A stretch of DNA of 64,000 nt from Yponomeuta sedellus. Its lineage: Eukaryota; Arthropoda; Insecta; Lepidoptera; Yponomeutidae. The DNA lies in the NCBI GenBank assembly GCA_934045075.1, contig OW203722.1, forward strand, positions 21,118,986-21,182,985, in the 5' to 3' direction. Each line of letters starts with the position of its first letter. Position 1 is the first letter of the stretch. Made by a program: the position numbers and the translations under genes. The notes under the pieces were generated by a model that ran no database searches, was not told the DNA's origin, and worked only from the letters and a program-made list of their open reading frames with translations. Positions 9,801 to 20,690 of this stretch are shown here, in pieces.

Positions 9801-10316
9801 TTTTTTTTTCCTTGTAATCCTTACTAACCATTGGCCAATAAAACTACAGATATTGTCCATAGGGAATACACAGATTATAGATAAAAAGAGTCCAATCTGG
9901 AGCTCTATTTTTGAATCACTCGTCTCTCGTCGAGCGCTCGATTTCTACCGATTTTCGTTCGACATACGAAATTCCGTATTTTTGAATCACTCGACTGCTA
10001 CGAATGGTCCTTACCACTCGTCTTGTATGTCGATCGATAGATTAATTGCCAAAATTTGTGTTAATTTGTATTGTGCTGCGCACAAATACCTACCTAGCGA
10101 TAATTGTGAATTTGCTCCTGATAACTGGTGTAGATTGTGAATATTGTGATCTTCAGTGTAGAAAATGAATTTTGAAGAATATGTAATCCTTAATGGATAT
10201 TTGGATTCAAAAATATGGAAAAACGAGATCATGATACTTAGAAGACGAGTGTGACTTACGTCGCATTCGACAACACAATTTCATACGAGTAATTTGAAAA
10301 TAGATGTTTTCATAGC
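9801..10316. other. AT-rich stretch, nothing recognised
   Basis: Contains two 'ttgaatcactcg' segments but no gene or element that could be supported. Confidence 0.35.
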
Positions 10317-10400
10317 GTTCATACGTCTGAACGCTAAGCATATCCGGTATATCCGTCACGCGCTTAGCGCTCATACCTCTGAACGCTAAGCGTGTGACGG
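10317..10400. repeat. Direct and inverted repeat cluster
   Basis: 'cgttcatacgtctgaacgct' at about 10317 recurs in altered form about 50 bp later. Between them 'cgtcacgcgcttagcg' pairs with 'cgctaagcgtgtgacg' to form a 16-bp stem with one mismatch. Confidence 0.7.
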
Positions 10401-10619
10401 GAAGATCTGTGGTGATCAGCGTTACGGTGGGAAGATAGCGTAGTAAAGCCGTTGGCAATCAATGGAGGAGATTGGCAGAGGACCTTGACGGTTAATATCA
10501 CAGAGGCCTAATGCCAGGAGTGGGCTCGATGTATGGCTTCATGTTTAAGTTTATTCTACGGCACAATAGGCTATTTGACAGTGTGAAAAATAAAGTATTA
10601 TTTATACATATTCGTAAAA

Positions 10620-10900
10620 AGAATATTTTTTTAAACCGGCCTATGCCATTTTAACCGAAAAAAATCGAATGATTTAACCAAAAAATCAAGATAAAACTTT
10701 ATCATTTCGTATCTGCATCAATTTTATTGAAAACGGCCTGGATTGGTCGAATCTATTGTGACGTCACAATTCAACAACCTGTACTGTCATCGCTAGGGGT
10801 GTGAATTGAATTGTCAAATTGTGACGTCACTAATTCCTGTGCGACGCCATATTGCCAAAGAGAGCGTTTTGGCGGCGTATTTTAAAAGTGAATTTTTGTT
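10620..10900. repeat. Repeat with paired TGACGTCA sites
   Basis: 'tgtgacgtcac' occurs twice about 60 bp apart, flanked by inverted 'aattcaa'/'ttgaatt'. TGACGTCA is the CRE palindrome, but here it may simply be part of an old element. Confidence 0.35.
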
Positions 10901-11169
10901 TGCTTTTCTATGAATAAATACGGGAAAGATTTTAGAATTATCACTTTCTGAAGGCTCATTTAACACTGACGAACATCTGAGATGGTTTTCAGAAACTTGT
11001 CAAATAGCCTATTTAAGTACTGTAAGTACTTTAAGTAGTGTTCTTACAGATAAAATGTATTATAATGTAAAGGGCTTCTTAAATGATCCACTATAGATTT
11101 CAAGTTAGGTTAGCTAATTGGTTTTAAGCTACACAGTTTTTGTTGTAATTACTGTTCTGTTATGTTTTG

Positions 11170-11285
11170 TTCCATTCTATTCTATTCTATTCTATTCAGG
11201 CCCTGTGCCGGCAAAGAAATTACTGGAGTTTTTTTTGTGCAGCCTAGAATGTAGTCTAGCCTGTGGGCTGATGATGATGACGGAA
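11170..11285 (+). mobile_element. LINE 3'-end relic
   Basis: A (CTATT)n run is followed by 'caggccctgtgccggcaaag' and then 'tgtgggctgatgatgatga', a LINE-like tail. Confidence 0.4.
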
Positions 11286-11591
11286 GTTCTGCGGCTCTCA
11301 GTAGGAATCAAACTAACAACCACTGCTTTGGGACAGACCAATTTTTTTATATATTGAAAAAAGCGGAACTACGTTAAAACAAAATTTTTTAAAACATATC
11401 TACTGGACAGAATCTAAGTTTTCCCCGTAATTAAAGTTATTAGTGTAAGTAGAAGTAGAAGTAAGCATAACTTTACGGGAAAATTAAAGTTTTATGTTAG
11501 TTATACTGTGTATACAATTCGAAGAACCACTTTCTACCGTACGCGTATACACTGCACCAGATAAAATTTCCTTAGATACGTATAAAAATAC

Positions 11592-11841
11592 TGCTGTGTG
11601 GTCGGCCTAGAGAATAGCACCAACCCAATTCTTCCCGCGGGTGTCGTAAAAGGCGACTAAGGTACACAAACCGGGGCGTGGGCAGCAGCGCCCCCTGCAG
11701 TACAATTCCACCGAACTGCGATCCCCAACCCGCATGCCCAGCGCGGGGACTATGGGCATTACCCCCTATGATAGTACAACGTGGCGCTCTTTAGGGGAGG
11801 GCTATGTCCAGCAGTGGACTAGTATAGCCTCACGACGACGA
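11592..11841 (+). mobile_element. SINE-A, near full length
   Basis: The cleanest plus-strand copy, from 'tgctgtgtggtcggcctaga' through 'gggtgtcgtaaaaggcgac' to 'agtggactagtatagcc' and (CGA)n. Imperfect 11-bp duplication 'tataaaaatac' (11581-11591) / 'tataataatac' (11842-11852). Confidence 0.8.
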
Positions 11842-11949
11842 TATAATAATACAGATATTTTTACAAGATGCTGATAACTCAATACACCATGAATTTTGGG
11901 TGGTTTAAAATGAACGTGCCAGAATTAAAGGTATAGAATTAGCTGTTTT

Positions 11950-12330
11950 GTTTTTAGGGTTCCGTACTTAAAAGGAAAAGAACAGAACCTTTACTGGATC
12001 ACATTATTGTCCGTCCATCTGTTTGTCAAGAACATTTATCTTGGGAACGCCTAGAGGTATCAAGTTCAAATTATAACTACATAGGTACTCAGGTCTACGG
12101 TTTCCTGAAGCTGTACGAAAATGCAACTTCTAAGTTAATGTAAAAAAGGCATGTCTCATTTTTTTACAACAACTTATAAGTTTGTTTTTTTCACAGCTTC
12201 AGCAGGAATCCTACTATGTGAGTAGGAACTGTTTTTTTACCTTTCTAGCGGCCGGGTTTCTGAGTTGAGAATTTCACTAAGTGAATACTTAAGTAACGTG
12301 CTATCACGCTTTTTTCTTAGAAATTCGAAG
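11950..12330 (+). mobile_element. Old dispersed repeat, 'agggttccgtac' type
   Basis: Begins 'tttttagggttccgtactta' and includes 'gtccgtccatctgtttgtca', a motif I know as common in lepidopteran non-coding DNA. Fragments of related sequence may be at 16550 and 21715. Confidence 0.45.
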
Positions 12331-12354
12331 GGACAGCATTACAGGTAACTATTT

Positions 12355-13233
12355 TAAAAACCTATTTAGAGGCTAAAAATTCCACCCATGCCGGGATTTG
12401 AGCCCGCGACCTCTGGCTATCCGTGCCAGCGCTCTATCCAACTGAGCTAATGGGCGACTCACCGGCATCAGTGAAATTTCGAACCTCTTTACACTATTCT
12501 CTGTATTACGTACAGGCAGCGACATCTGGCTGAAGTAGATTGCATCACTTACAGCCCCGACTACGTACTTTGCAGTTAGGTTTTAACATCGGAATGATAT
12601 CGCTGTACCCACATGATTATACTATTTTTATTTTTAATGCACTAACCCGTGCTAAGGACAATTTGAAAAACCTATTTAGAGGCTAAAAATTCCACCCATG
12701 CCGGGATTCGAACCCGCGACCTCTGGCTATCCGTGCCAGCGCTCTATCCAACTGAGCTAATGGGCAACTCACCGGCATCAGTGAAATTTCGAACCTCTTT
12801 ATACTATTCTCTGTATTACGTACAGGCAGCGACATCTGGCTGAAGTAGATTGCATCACTTACAGCCCCGACTACCTACTTTGCAGTTAGGTTTTAACATC
12901 GGAATGATATCGCTGTACCCACATGATTATACTATTTTTATTTTTAATGCACTAACCCGTGCTAAGGACTATTTTAAAAACCTATTTAGAGGCCAAATAT
13001 TCCACCCATGCCGGGATTCGAACCCGCGACCTCTGGCTATCCGTGCCAGCGCTCTATCCAACTGAGCTAATGGGCGACTCACCGGCATCAGTGAAATTTC
13101 GAACCTCTTTACACTATTCTCTGTATTACGTACAGGCAGCGACATCTGGCTGAAGGGGATTGCATCACTTACAGCCCCGACTACCTACTTTGCAGTTAGG
13201 TTTTAACATCGGAATGATATCGCTGTATTTATC
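12355..13233 (-). mobile_element. tL tandem array, three units
   Basis: Three head-to-tail units with tRNA-like cores at 12383-12455, 12693-12765 and 13003-13075, a 310-bp period. An 11-bp duplication 'ggtaactattt' at 12344-12354 and 13234-13244 flanks the whole array, not each unit. The first core has a changed box B ('ggctcaaatcccgg'). Confidence 0.9.
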
Positions 13234-13285
13234 GGTAACTATTTACTTATCGAAATTCTTAATTGAGACATTGACAATAATAGAT

Positions 13286-13360
13286 CTTGGTTGTCAGGAT
13301 CGTAGCAAGTGGCAGACCCTGGTCTCTGTCTCCCCCTTCGAGATACAGATGTGAGGTTCT
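13286..13360 (+). pseudogene. LINE ORF2 C-terminus fragment
   Basis: 'tgtcaggatcgtagcaagtg' followed by codons for the C-terminal motif seen at 21340. Very short relic. Confidence 0.5.
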
Positions 13361-13451
13361 TATGATATTGTTTTCTGTATTTTCACAATTTATATCGACA
13401 GACATTTCTTAGGTTAAGAAATACCTGTGTATTTTGTAAATAAATATTAAA

Positions 13452-13812
13452 AGAGCTCGTAGCCTAGTCGAACCAAGTGATTGGAATCAATCACTTGAGT
13501 TAAGCAACAACAGGCGCGGTCAGGTGACTACCGCTAGTCACCTGACCGCGCCTTTTTACACCTAGCATTTTTTCCGAACGCATACGTGTTTCGCAAGGCA
13601 CGTTAAGCCGTTGGTGACGGTCGTCATGAAATAGCATTCGTTAAGCCATGTCAGAGGTCTTAGAGACAGTTTGATATCTTTGACATTAAGGCCCGCTACT
13701 GTCTTAGAGTCCTCGACCAACCCGGACTTAGCCACCGTGTAGCCTAACCTTTTTGCGATTTAGGAAGAGACCCGTGCCCCAGAAGTGGGGACATACAAGG
13801 GTTGATATCTAT
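13452..13812 (+). mobile_element. 5S-SINE with palindromic rearrangement
   Basis: Typical head 'gagttaagcaacaacaggcg' and 3' end 'ggacatacaagggttgata'. The box C region is replaced by a 19-bp palindrome (13512-13530 with 13535-13553, spacer CCGC), which removes the 'ggatgggtgacc' promoter element. Confidence 0.85.
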
Positions 13813-13859
13813 GTACAATAAATTGTTCTCTATCTATCTATTTAAGGTTTGTTTGCATC

Positions 13860-14219
13860 TAGAGGAAAACTATCTGGCATAAAGTATAGCTTACTTCGTA
13901 CCGCGGAATGTTTGAGCGATGCGCGCAAATTAAGTTTGGCAGCAAGCGCCCGCGCTCAATAGAGTTACGCTTCTCGACTCACTCCAGCCAAGTTCGTGCA
14001 GGCTTTATATAGGCCTGTATGTATAGGTATAGAGTCCACTGCTACGTCATAGGAGGAAAAGTATGTGAATGTACCGGAGATACTTTTTTCAGTATTCGTA
14101 CGTACGTTACATTTAAGTGGAGCTTAAATTGTAAAACCAAGAGCATCTACCAACCATCTGTTATGCAGTTTGGCAGAGAGCACCTTCTGTATTTTTCTGT
14201 ATTTTTATTATAATCACCA
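13860..14219. other. AT-rich stretch, nothing recognised
   Basis: A short GC-richer patch at 13900-13980 ('gcgcgcaaattaag', 'gcccgcgctcaatag') lies inside otherwise plain sequence. Confidence 0.35.
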
Positions 14220-14500
14220 TTAACCCATTATGTCCCTACCGGGGCACGGGCACGTTTCTCTTCTCTGAAGAAGGTATAAGCCATACTCCACCACGGGGCT
14301 CCGGATGTCTGGATCCAAGTCCGGATCGGTGGAAGCTTCAGCATCTTCCAGCAGTTTTTCGCAGATCGTCATCCCGCCTGGTTGGAGGGCGTCCTTCACT
14401 ACGTTTGCCGAGTTGCGGTCTCCACTCAAGAACACCTTTACTCCAACGGTTGTTGGTTCTTCGCGAGATATGGCCAGCCCACTGCCACTTCAGCTCGCAA
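14220..14500 (-). mobile_element. LINE / 5S-SINE chimera
   Basis: On the minus strand a LINE ORF2 C-terminus (14318-14470; RTNNRWSKGVLEWRPQLGKR then GRPPTRRDDDLRKTAGRC) runs directly into the 3' tail of a 5S-SINE (14220-14300; 'ccccgtggtggagtatgg'). The LINE part corresponds to 40935-41050, where the natural 3' end is different. The join most likely arose by template switching during reverse transcription. Confidence 0.7.
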
Positions 14501-14814
14501 ATTATCTGAGCGTAGGTGCATGTGGTGTGTGGATGCGTATAAGTGTGGACCCAAAAAACCTATGTCATAACGAGTCGTGTCGGGCGGTGTTTGTTTATGG
14601 TTCAGAATCATATTTTTTGTCCTAAGACTTACAATTACCCATATAACTAAAAGAAACAGTCAAATATAAATTGTTCAAATAAAGATTGTTCAAACACAAC
14701 AAATAATTACATAAAGTCTAAGTTTCAGTGCTCATCAAGGCTCGTTCTGCTTGGATTTCCTCTAAGAATATTATCGTATTCTCTTGGCAGACATAATTGA
14801 CAGTAAATACAAGT
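14501..14814. other. Unassigned sequence
   Basis: Plain AT-rich DNA; no feature recognised. Confidence 0.3.
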
Positions 14815-15117
14815 AAATGCACGGGTTAGTGCATTAAAAATAAAAAAAATAGTGTAATCATGTGGGTACAGTGATATCGTTCCGATGTTAAAACCTAACT
14901 GCAAAGTAGGTAGTCGGGGCTGTAAGTAATGCAATTTGCTTAAGTCAGATGTCGCTGCCTGTACGTAATACAGAGAATATTGTAAAGAGGTTCGAAATTT
15001 CACTGATGCCGTGAGTCGCCCATTGGCTCAATTGGTAGAGCGCTGGTACGGATAGCCAGAGGTTGCGGGTTCGAATCCCGGCATGGGTGAAATTTTTAGC
15101 CTCTAAATAGGTTTTTA
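14815..15117 (+). mobile_element. tL element, complete single unit
   Basis: Starts 'gcacgggttagtgcatt' and ends 'cctctaaataggttttt', with the tRNA-like core at about 15017-15090 on the plus strand. The core has box A 'tggctcaattgg' and box B 'ggttcgaatcc', a 5-bp anticodon stem and a loop with C instead of U at position 33. No clear flanking duplication. Confidence 0.8.
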
Positions 15118-15170
15118 AAAATTATACTATGCTAAAAATAGTAAAATTCTCGTAAACTATAGTAAAGGTC

Positions 15171-15398
15171 TCGGTAGCGCAGCGGTTTGGAACGCTGACT
15201 GTAAAACTGAAGGTCTCGGGTTCGATCCCCGGCCGGGTCAAGCTAGGAAACGAACTTTTCAAGTTTGTCTCGGGTCTAGGTTTTCGTCTATTCATTTATT
15301 GTATTAAATCTATCGTCGAGTTAGCACCTATAACACAGGTCATTTAGTTGTACTTAGTATAGGACTATCGAGATCTGTGTAATATGTCCATAAATATT
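15171..15398 (+). mobile_element. tRNA-SINE2, near-complete
   Basis: The head has 'tagcgcagcgg' (box A) and 'gggttcgatcccc' (box B). The anticodon-loop region 'gactgtaaaact' suggests descent from tRNA-Tyr (inference). The body includes 'cgtcgagttagcacctataa'. Minus-strand copies lie at 38226-38438 and 57500-57718. Confidence 0.8.
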
Positions 15399-15835
15399 TA
15401 TTAATTTTAAATGTACTCATAAGATTCATACAAAATTTTCTAAGTTCTGTCGTATTATGCTAATTGAACTATTTTGAACAAAAAATTTGAACAAACGTAA
15501 TACAACTTAGTCTTACTGTGTTAATTGCGAAATTAAAACAAAATATTCATATTAATGGAAGTTTTCTCGCCCATTAATGAACGAATGCGTGTACTGGCTG
15601 CTATAGTTACTAGGTGCAATCTGGATCTATACGACTAAAGCTAGCTACAAGAAACGAGATAGCAATTCATGAATTTTAAAAATATCGGTTGAAATTAAAT
15701 GTGAAATTTGTAATCGTTGAATGAACCCTACTACTAAGTATAAAATTAACAAAAATGAAATAAACATATATTATTCTTATTATCTAACTTACGTACCTGT
15801 TTCTTTATGATCTAATTACCCTAATGCCTTAGTCA
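15399..15835. other. AT-rich stretch, nothing recognised
   Basis: No repeat or coding signal noted. Confidence 0.35.
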
Positions 15836-16132
15836 TTAGTCTCAATTGTCAACAGTATCCTATAGTTTTTCTTACTGTCATTTTATTTTAACGTGTCTTT
15901 TGTAATTTCGCAGAACCTTTCAAATTTGATTTTATTAGTCTCTATCGTCAACAGTATTCTATAGTTTTTCTTACTGTCGTTTCATTTTAACGTGTCTTTT
16001 GTGATTTCGCAGAACCTTTCAAATTTGATTTTATTAGTCTCTATCGTCAACAGTATTCTATAGTCTTTCTTACTGTCGTTTCATTTTAACGTGTCTTTTG
16101 TAATTTCGCAGAACCTTTTAAATTTGATTTTA
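15836..16132. repeat. 99-bp tandem repeat, three units
   Basis: Units start at 15836, 15935 and 16034 with 'ttagtctc' and share 'tttaacgtgtcttttg' and 'ttcgcagaacctttcaaa'. Units 2 and 3 are closer to each other than to unit 1, suggesting stepwise growth. Confidence 0.9.
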
Positions 16133-16540
16133 TTATTCATAGAATATCCCATGGAATGTGACACAAATAAGACAATATTGCTTCCTGAAATATATGGGCA
16201 GAGAACACTTTGACAAATAACTGCCGTCAATTTAATATCTGCGGCTACGCTGAATATAGCAGCAAAAATTAACTACGGTATTACCGAAATTACTGTACGC
16301 CGTGTTATGACTTGATTAACGATTTTAGGTAAATAGATTATTCGTGTAAAATCTGATACAAACGCAAACGATTTTGATAATAGCCGAAACGTAATTTATT
16401 AAAATAAACTCACTCATTAAGCACAAATGCGATGTTACAGAAAATTAATCAACGTTGGTTGAATTAATTGCTACGAATCGCTGCGCCGTAGTCACGTAGC
16501 ACGCCCGCGTAGCGCGGTGCTACGAAACCGATTAAGTATT
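16133..16540. other. Low-copy stretch
   Basis: No repeat shared within the window and moderate complexity. Could be conserved regulatory DNA; no direct evidence. Confidence 0.25.
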
Positions 16541-16689
16541 TAAACCAATTTTGGGGTTTTGTACCTTAAAAAGTAAGAAACCCTTTTGGATCGCTTGTTT
16601 CTAAGTACATCCGAAATTGTATACGAACTGTCTATTAAGTTGAAAACAGGTTTTATATGAGTCTCACTGTAATTATTAGTCTCACTATA

Positions 16690-16870
16690 GGTTGTCTGGA
16701 AGAGATGGCTCGTAGCGGTAAGACCGCCAATTGTATAAAATTACTTACATACTTTTAAGAAATCTTGATTGTATTCTTTTTTCTTGTTGTGCACGAAAGT
16801 GTTGTCTATATATCTATGTATCTTAATGTTTGCTAATGGAATATTTCATCTTTTGACCATTAATAAAGAT
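16690..16870 (+). mobile_element. SINE/LINE tail fragment
   Basis: 'ctggaagagatggctcgtag' and 'ggtaagaccgccaattgtat' match a dispersed motif ('ggaagaaatctcttacag') also found at 42740, 48450 and 59998. It ends in a weak AATAAA-like region. Confidence 0.5.
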
Positions 16871-17679
16871 TATGTGTGAAATTTTCATAGCTTATGGGTT
16901 CAACCCTGTTCTCAGGTGTGGGTCCTACAAAAGACTATTAACATTATTCAAAGAATAAAAAGACACTTTTCAGGGTTTCTTAGTGCACAATGAACCATTA
17001 TAGTTTCGCCGTGTCCGCATCTTCATCTATATGTCCGCGTCCTAGTTCAGAAACGATCAGTATAAAAAAGATGAAATTTTTCTTATGTATACATTTAAAT
17101 CATGCCAAAATGTAGAATTATTATTTTTTACTTTCTTTAGAGAAACTCCCTGTTGTTTTGTATCTTTGAAATATTTTTTGTCTGTCTTTTCCTGGTGTGC
17201 ACTAAAGAATATTCTTATCTTGGCTTATCTCCCCTACACCTGAATTGGGGACTTTTTCTCATCTATTCAATAATGTGGAGAATCGTTTGATTCCTGGCTT
17301 AAAAATATTGTGCGTGTAGGAAAACAATTTTTTCAATTCCTCGAAACATAAAGCTATAATTTAAGTTTTAGCTCATATTTTTGTAAGAGTAGAGCATCCT
17401 CCTACTATACTAAAATTAAGGGCACTAGCACATTTAATTAAAATTAAAGAAAAGGCTATCATAGGAAGGCTTAGCAACTTAACGAGTGTTCAATCATCTT
17501 ACTAAAGAAAAGTTTCGTACAAATTCCATTGAAAACTACGATGAAACTACTACTTGATGAAGTTGTTAGTTGTTTAAAGATCGTTGCTAGTTGTTATTGC
17601 TCTATAGTGTAAGTGCAAGATAATTCTGAGTTTGTTCAAGCTATTTGCCGAGCATGACTATTACTATTTCCAACAACAC
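16871..17679. other. AT-rich stretch, nothing recognised
   Basis: No supportable feature. Confidence 0.35.
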
Positions 17680-17945
17680 TTAACCGACTCCGGACCCAAG
17701 TAGGTCGCTGCAGACAAAACCTAAGCAGGTGAAGTTATATTGCACCAACGGAGGAGCAATGTGATTGTGGAGCCTCATCGCAATCCATGGGGCACCTGCT
17801 CCTATGCCCATTGTGCTCTCACACCTGCACTCTGGAGGACCTAACAGAGGCCATCGCTGCTGCAATTGCAGTAGCCAACTATTGGGCAGGAGAAATATAG
17901 ACTGGTCGCATCGCTGACACGAAAAGAAGAAGAAAAACCACATGT
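17680..17945 (+). pseudogene. LINE ORF2 C-terminus with Cys/His motif
   Basis: The plus strand encodes EEQCDCGASSQSMGHLLLCP, a CxC-x(n)-H-x4-C knuckle typical of the end of some non-LTR retrotransposon ORF2 proteins, followed by an alanine-rich helix ending ANYWAGEI and a stop. One in-frame stop at about 17731 breaks the frame upstream. A (GAAGAA) tail follows at about 17924. This is a dead, 5'-truncated copy. Confidence 0.7.
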
Positions 17946-18329
17946 TAAGTTGGTGACTACTAAATCCAATCCACAGATAAACCTTGTCGGTTTCGGGGGA
18001 TGGGAGGCATTATATTGCATGTCTTTTTTTTTTTACTTTAAATAAATAAAAAAAAAGTTATTATTGTGTCTTAACATATTACCATGAAACCATGGGACCA
18101 TGATAGATGGCATTAAGGAGAACAGGCCTTTACCCTAAAGTTCGCTGGAAGAGAATGTTTCTTGCATATAGCACGCCCTTTTACATTTACTCATGTAATT
18201 AGTGCAATAAAGAATGACAATAATAATAATAATATACCTTACGGTGGGAAGTGCTAAGCTTTTGATGATGTTCGAAGATATATAAATATTTTCTATTTCC
18301 AAAGCAATGAAGAAACCCCTCATTTTACG
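17946..18329. other. AT-rich stretch, nothing recognised
   Basis: T-run at 18028 and (AAT) repeats near 18222; no gene. Confidence 0.35.
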
Positions 18330-18960
18330 GAACCCTACAATTCAACTTGCCCGCAGCGCACTAGGCCGGGTTTAACATAACCGACCTGCACGCGAAGATA
18401 ATACAATTTTTTTCCATCGCCGGCGCTAGTGACCGGAGCCTCACGGAGGCCCTTAATCCGCAATCCATAAAAGCGTTACGGCCAATCAATTCACCCGGCA
18501 TCGGAATACAAACTACCTTTCGGCGCAGCCCACTCAGCTGTTTTAGTTGTTGCTTAAAGACAACAGCTTAGGGCCTGCGGGTCGCCCTTTTTCCTTGTTA
18601 TTTTCACGGGAGAACAACCGGGGCAGATACCATTAATGCCTGCTAACGACCGGACGCACTTCGGATTGGGGTTTAAAAGGGTTGAGTGGTTTTGTACAAT
18701 CGCCCTGATAAAAAGGGATGAATGTTAAAGCTTTTAGAGATTTGAAGACTCTCAAACAAGGCGATTAATTTAAGCCCCGGCCGATGGACCGATAATTCTC
18801 CAGGGCCTTTCCACTCTCGTTAGAACAAAGACATTGCGAAATATTTATGTATCGGAATTTGGACCGAATTGCCCTCTTGTTGGGGATTTTATTTATTATT
18901 CCGGCCCGGCTCGGTTTTGGCGGTCTTTTGATAATTTCAGATTTGTCATTGTCGGAATAA
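18330..18960. other. Low-copy, GC-balanced island
   Basis: About 600 bp of balanced composition without repeats shared in the window, with pairs such as 'ccggccgatggaccgataat'. It lacks an open frame. In insect genomes such islands in repeat-rich DNA are often conserved non-coding elements; this is only an inference. Confidence 0.3.
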
Positions 18961-19017
18961 TGTATCGGCTGATTGGTTGCTAATAAAAGTCCGTGGCCGA
19001 TGCAGGTAAAACAGTGA

Positions 19018-19076
19018 TTAAGTTATATTATTGAACGGGTCTAATCGCGTTAGATCCGTTCAATATATAATTATGA
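19018..19076. repeat. Hairpin-forming inverted repeat
   Basis: 'ttgaacgggtctaa' pairs with 'ttagatccgttcaa' around 'tcgcg'. Related single arms lie at 7799 and 29110 ('ttatatattaaacg'). Confidence 0.7.
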
Positions 19077-19129
19077 ACTATGAGCAACGCAAGTCATAAA
19101 GGTTGGAACGTTGTATAACTTTTATAATT

Positions 19130-19385
19130 AATAATAAACTGGAACGACTTCAGGTGTGGTTTTATTTGTAGATATTACATGTAGATAAAACAGAAAAACG
19201 GATAAGCGGAGAAGCAGGTAAAAAAGTCAGATCTGGTCAAAGGGTAAAGTAGTAGTGATTGAAAAATGAGGGGAATCGAGGAATGTGTGACGTAATTTAA
19301 ATATTTGAAAATGATAGATAGAAAAAGAAATAAAAATGGTGTGAAGAGGTTTGCACCGTTACAAGGTGGTTCCTCAGTGAGGCAT
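19130..19385 (+). mobile_element. Dispersed repeat shared with 54605-54850
   Basis: Aligned motifs include 'ggaacgacttcaggtg'/'ggaacaacttcaactc', 'aaagtagtagtgattg' and 'cgttacaaggtggtt'. Class unknown. Confidence 0.5.
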
Positions 19386-19844
19386 TTCCATACAAACATG
19401 GTTTGCTTTTTACTTACATATGACGTCCCGGATCGAAATAAACTTAGCCTAAATGTTTAGAAGTCTTAAATCGAAGTTTTATTGTGATTAGAATTGAAAA
19501 TAAACTTATGTAGAAGAAATGATATCCTTAAGAATAGTTTCTATGACGTCTTACGAGGCTATAATATTTTTTTTAGTTTTGTTATTCTCAAAGTTATACG
19601 CACGATCAAACTTCGATTTGTATACTCAAAAAATATTGACTGCAAAGTATCCGGCATGACGTATGTAAATTTAACCCAATCTGCGTTAATAAAGGAATTG
19701 CTCCTTGAGGGCTCTTAAGAAATACTAAATTGGTGTTTTAGAGAAATTATATAAGAACTGATTAGAGCAATATTTTTTGAATTTTTATACATTTTAATTA
19801 ATTAATTCAATTCTAATCTGTAATATAATTTTAATTATTAATTT
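19386..19844. other. AT-rich stretch, nothing recognised
   Basis: No supportable feature. Confidence 0.35.
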
Positions 19845-20222
19845 TTTCGTAAGGCACGTTAAGCAGTTGGTGCCGGCTGCCATCGATAGATGGTTGTCGT
19901 TAAGCCAAAGTTTGAAAAGACTAAGTTTGGAGTTTTTTTGTCCATTGTTTCTCCAAAATGATCTAGATTTTGATATGGTCACCTAGTTTGAATTGTAACG
20001 TTCATTAAGCCGCAGTTTCTGCGCTACTTTGAATAAAACCTTTTCATTTCATTTCCAAGTCAGAGGCCTTAAGGCGGCTTACAAACTTCTGACTGTAAGA
20101 CCAGCCACTAGTCTTGCAAGCCTCCACCAATCCGGACTTGGCCCCCGTAGCGGAGTGTGGCCAATATCTTCCTGAGGGAGGAAACCCGTGCCCCTCATTG
20201 GGGGCATAATGTGTTGATAATG
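19845..20222 (+). mobile_element. 5S-SINE body, interrupted
   Basis: Lacks the 5S-derived head and begins at 'aaggcacgttaagcagttgg'. An insertion at about 19913-20050 (the repeat also at 3640-3765) splits 'ttaagcca' from 'ccaagtcagaggcc', with a short 'ccaagt'-like duplication. It ends 'gtgttgataatgac', placing it in the divergent subfamily. Confidence 0.75.
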
Positions 20223-20531
20223 ACTAATTTGTAACTTTATTTGATATGATATTATTTATTACTATTATGATTTTACGAGTGACCACAAAAAATACCGTAG
20301 GTAATTCGTCAAACTTTTTGACAAAACATTTGTTAAATATCTACAAGTAGCATCTTCTCGGTATTATTCATCAATATCTCCGAAATCGATGAGAGATAAC
20401 CGTTGTTATTGTTTTTGTTTCAACTTATTAAGTAGGTCAATAACGGGTCAGTTAGCCAAGGAACTTATTATTTTCAAACATTACAGGCCCCGGTCCAAAT
20501 ACACTGCCATTGTTATTGGCTTGTTACACTA

Positions 20532-20592
20532 AGAGTGTGTGTGTGTATGTATATATTTGTGAGTGTATGTATGTGTGTGTGTGTGTGTTTGT
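20532..20592. repeat. (GT)n / (GTAT)n microsatellite
   Basis: Alternating GT and GTAT runs. Confidence 0.8.
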
Positions 20593-20690
20593 ACATGTAC
20601 GGTGTAGTGTACTTGATAAATGATTCCGTTAATAATGTGTAATGTTCACGATTGTTTTAGTTCAAAAACGTATATCGTAATGTACTCAAC

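Noticed and set aside
12355..13233. CRISPR-like array of regularly spaced repeats
   Set aside because: The 310-bp units are continuous tandem copies of a tRNA-like element in an insect genome, without unique spacers.
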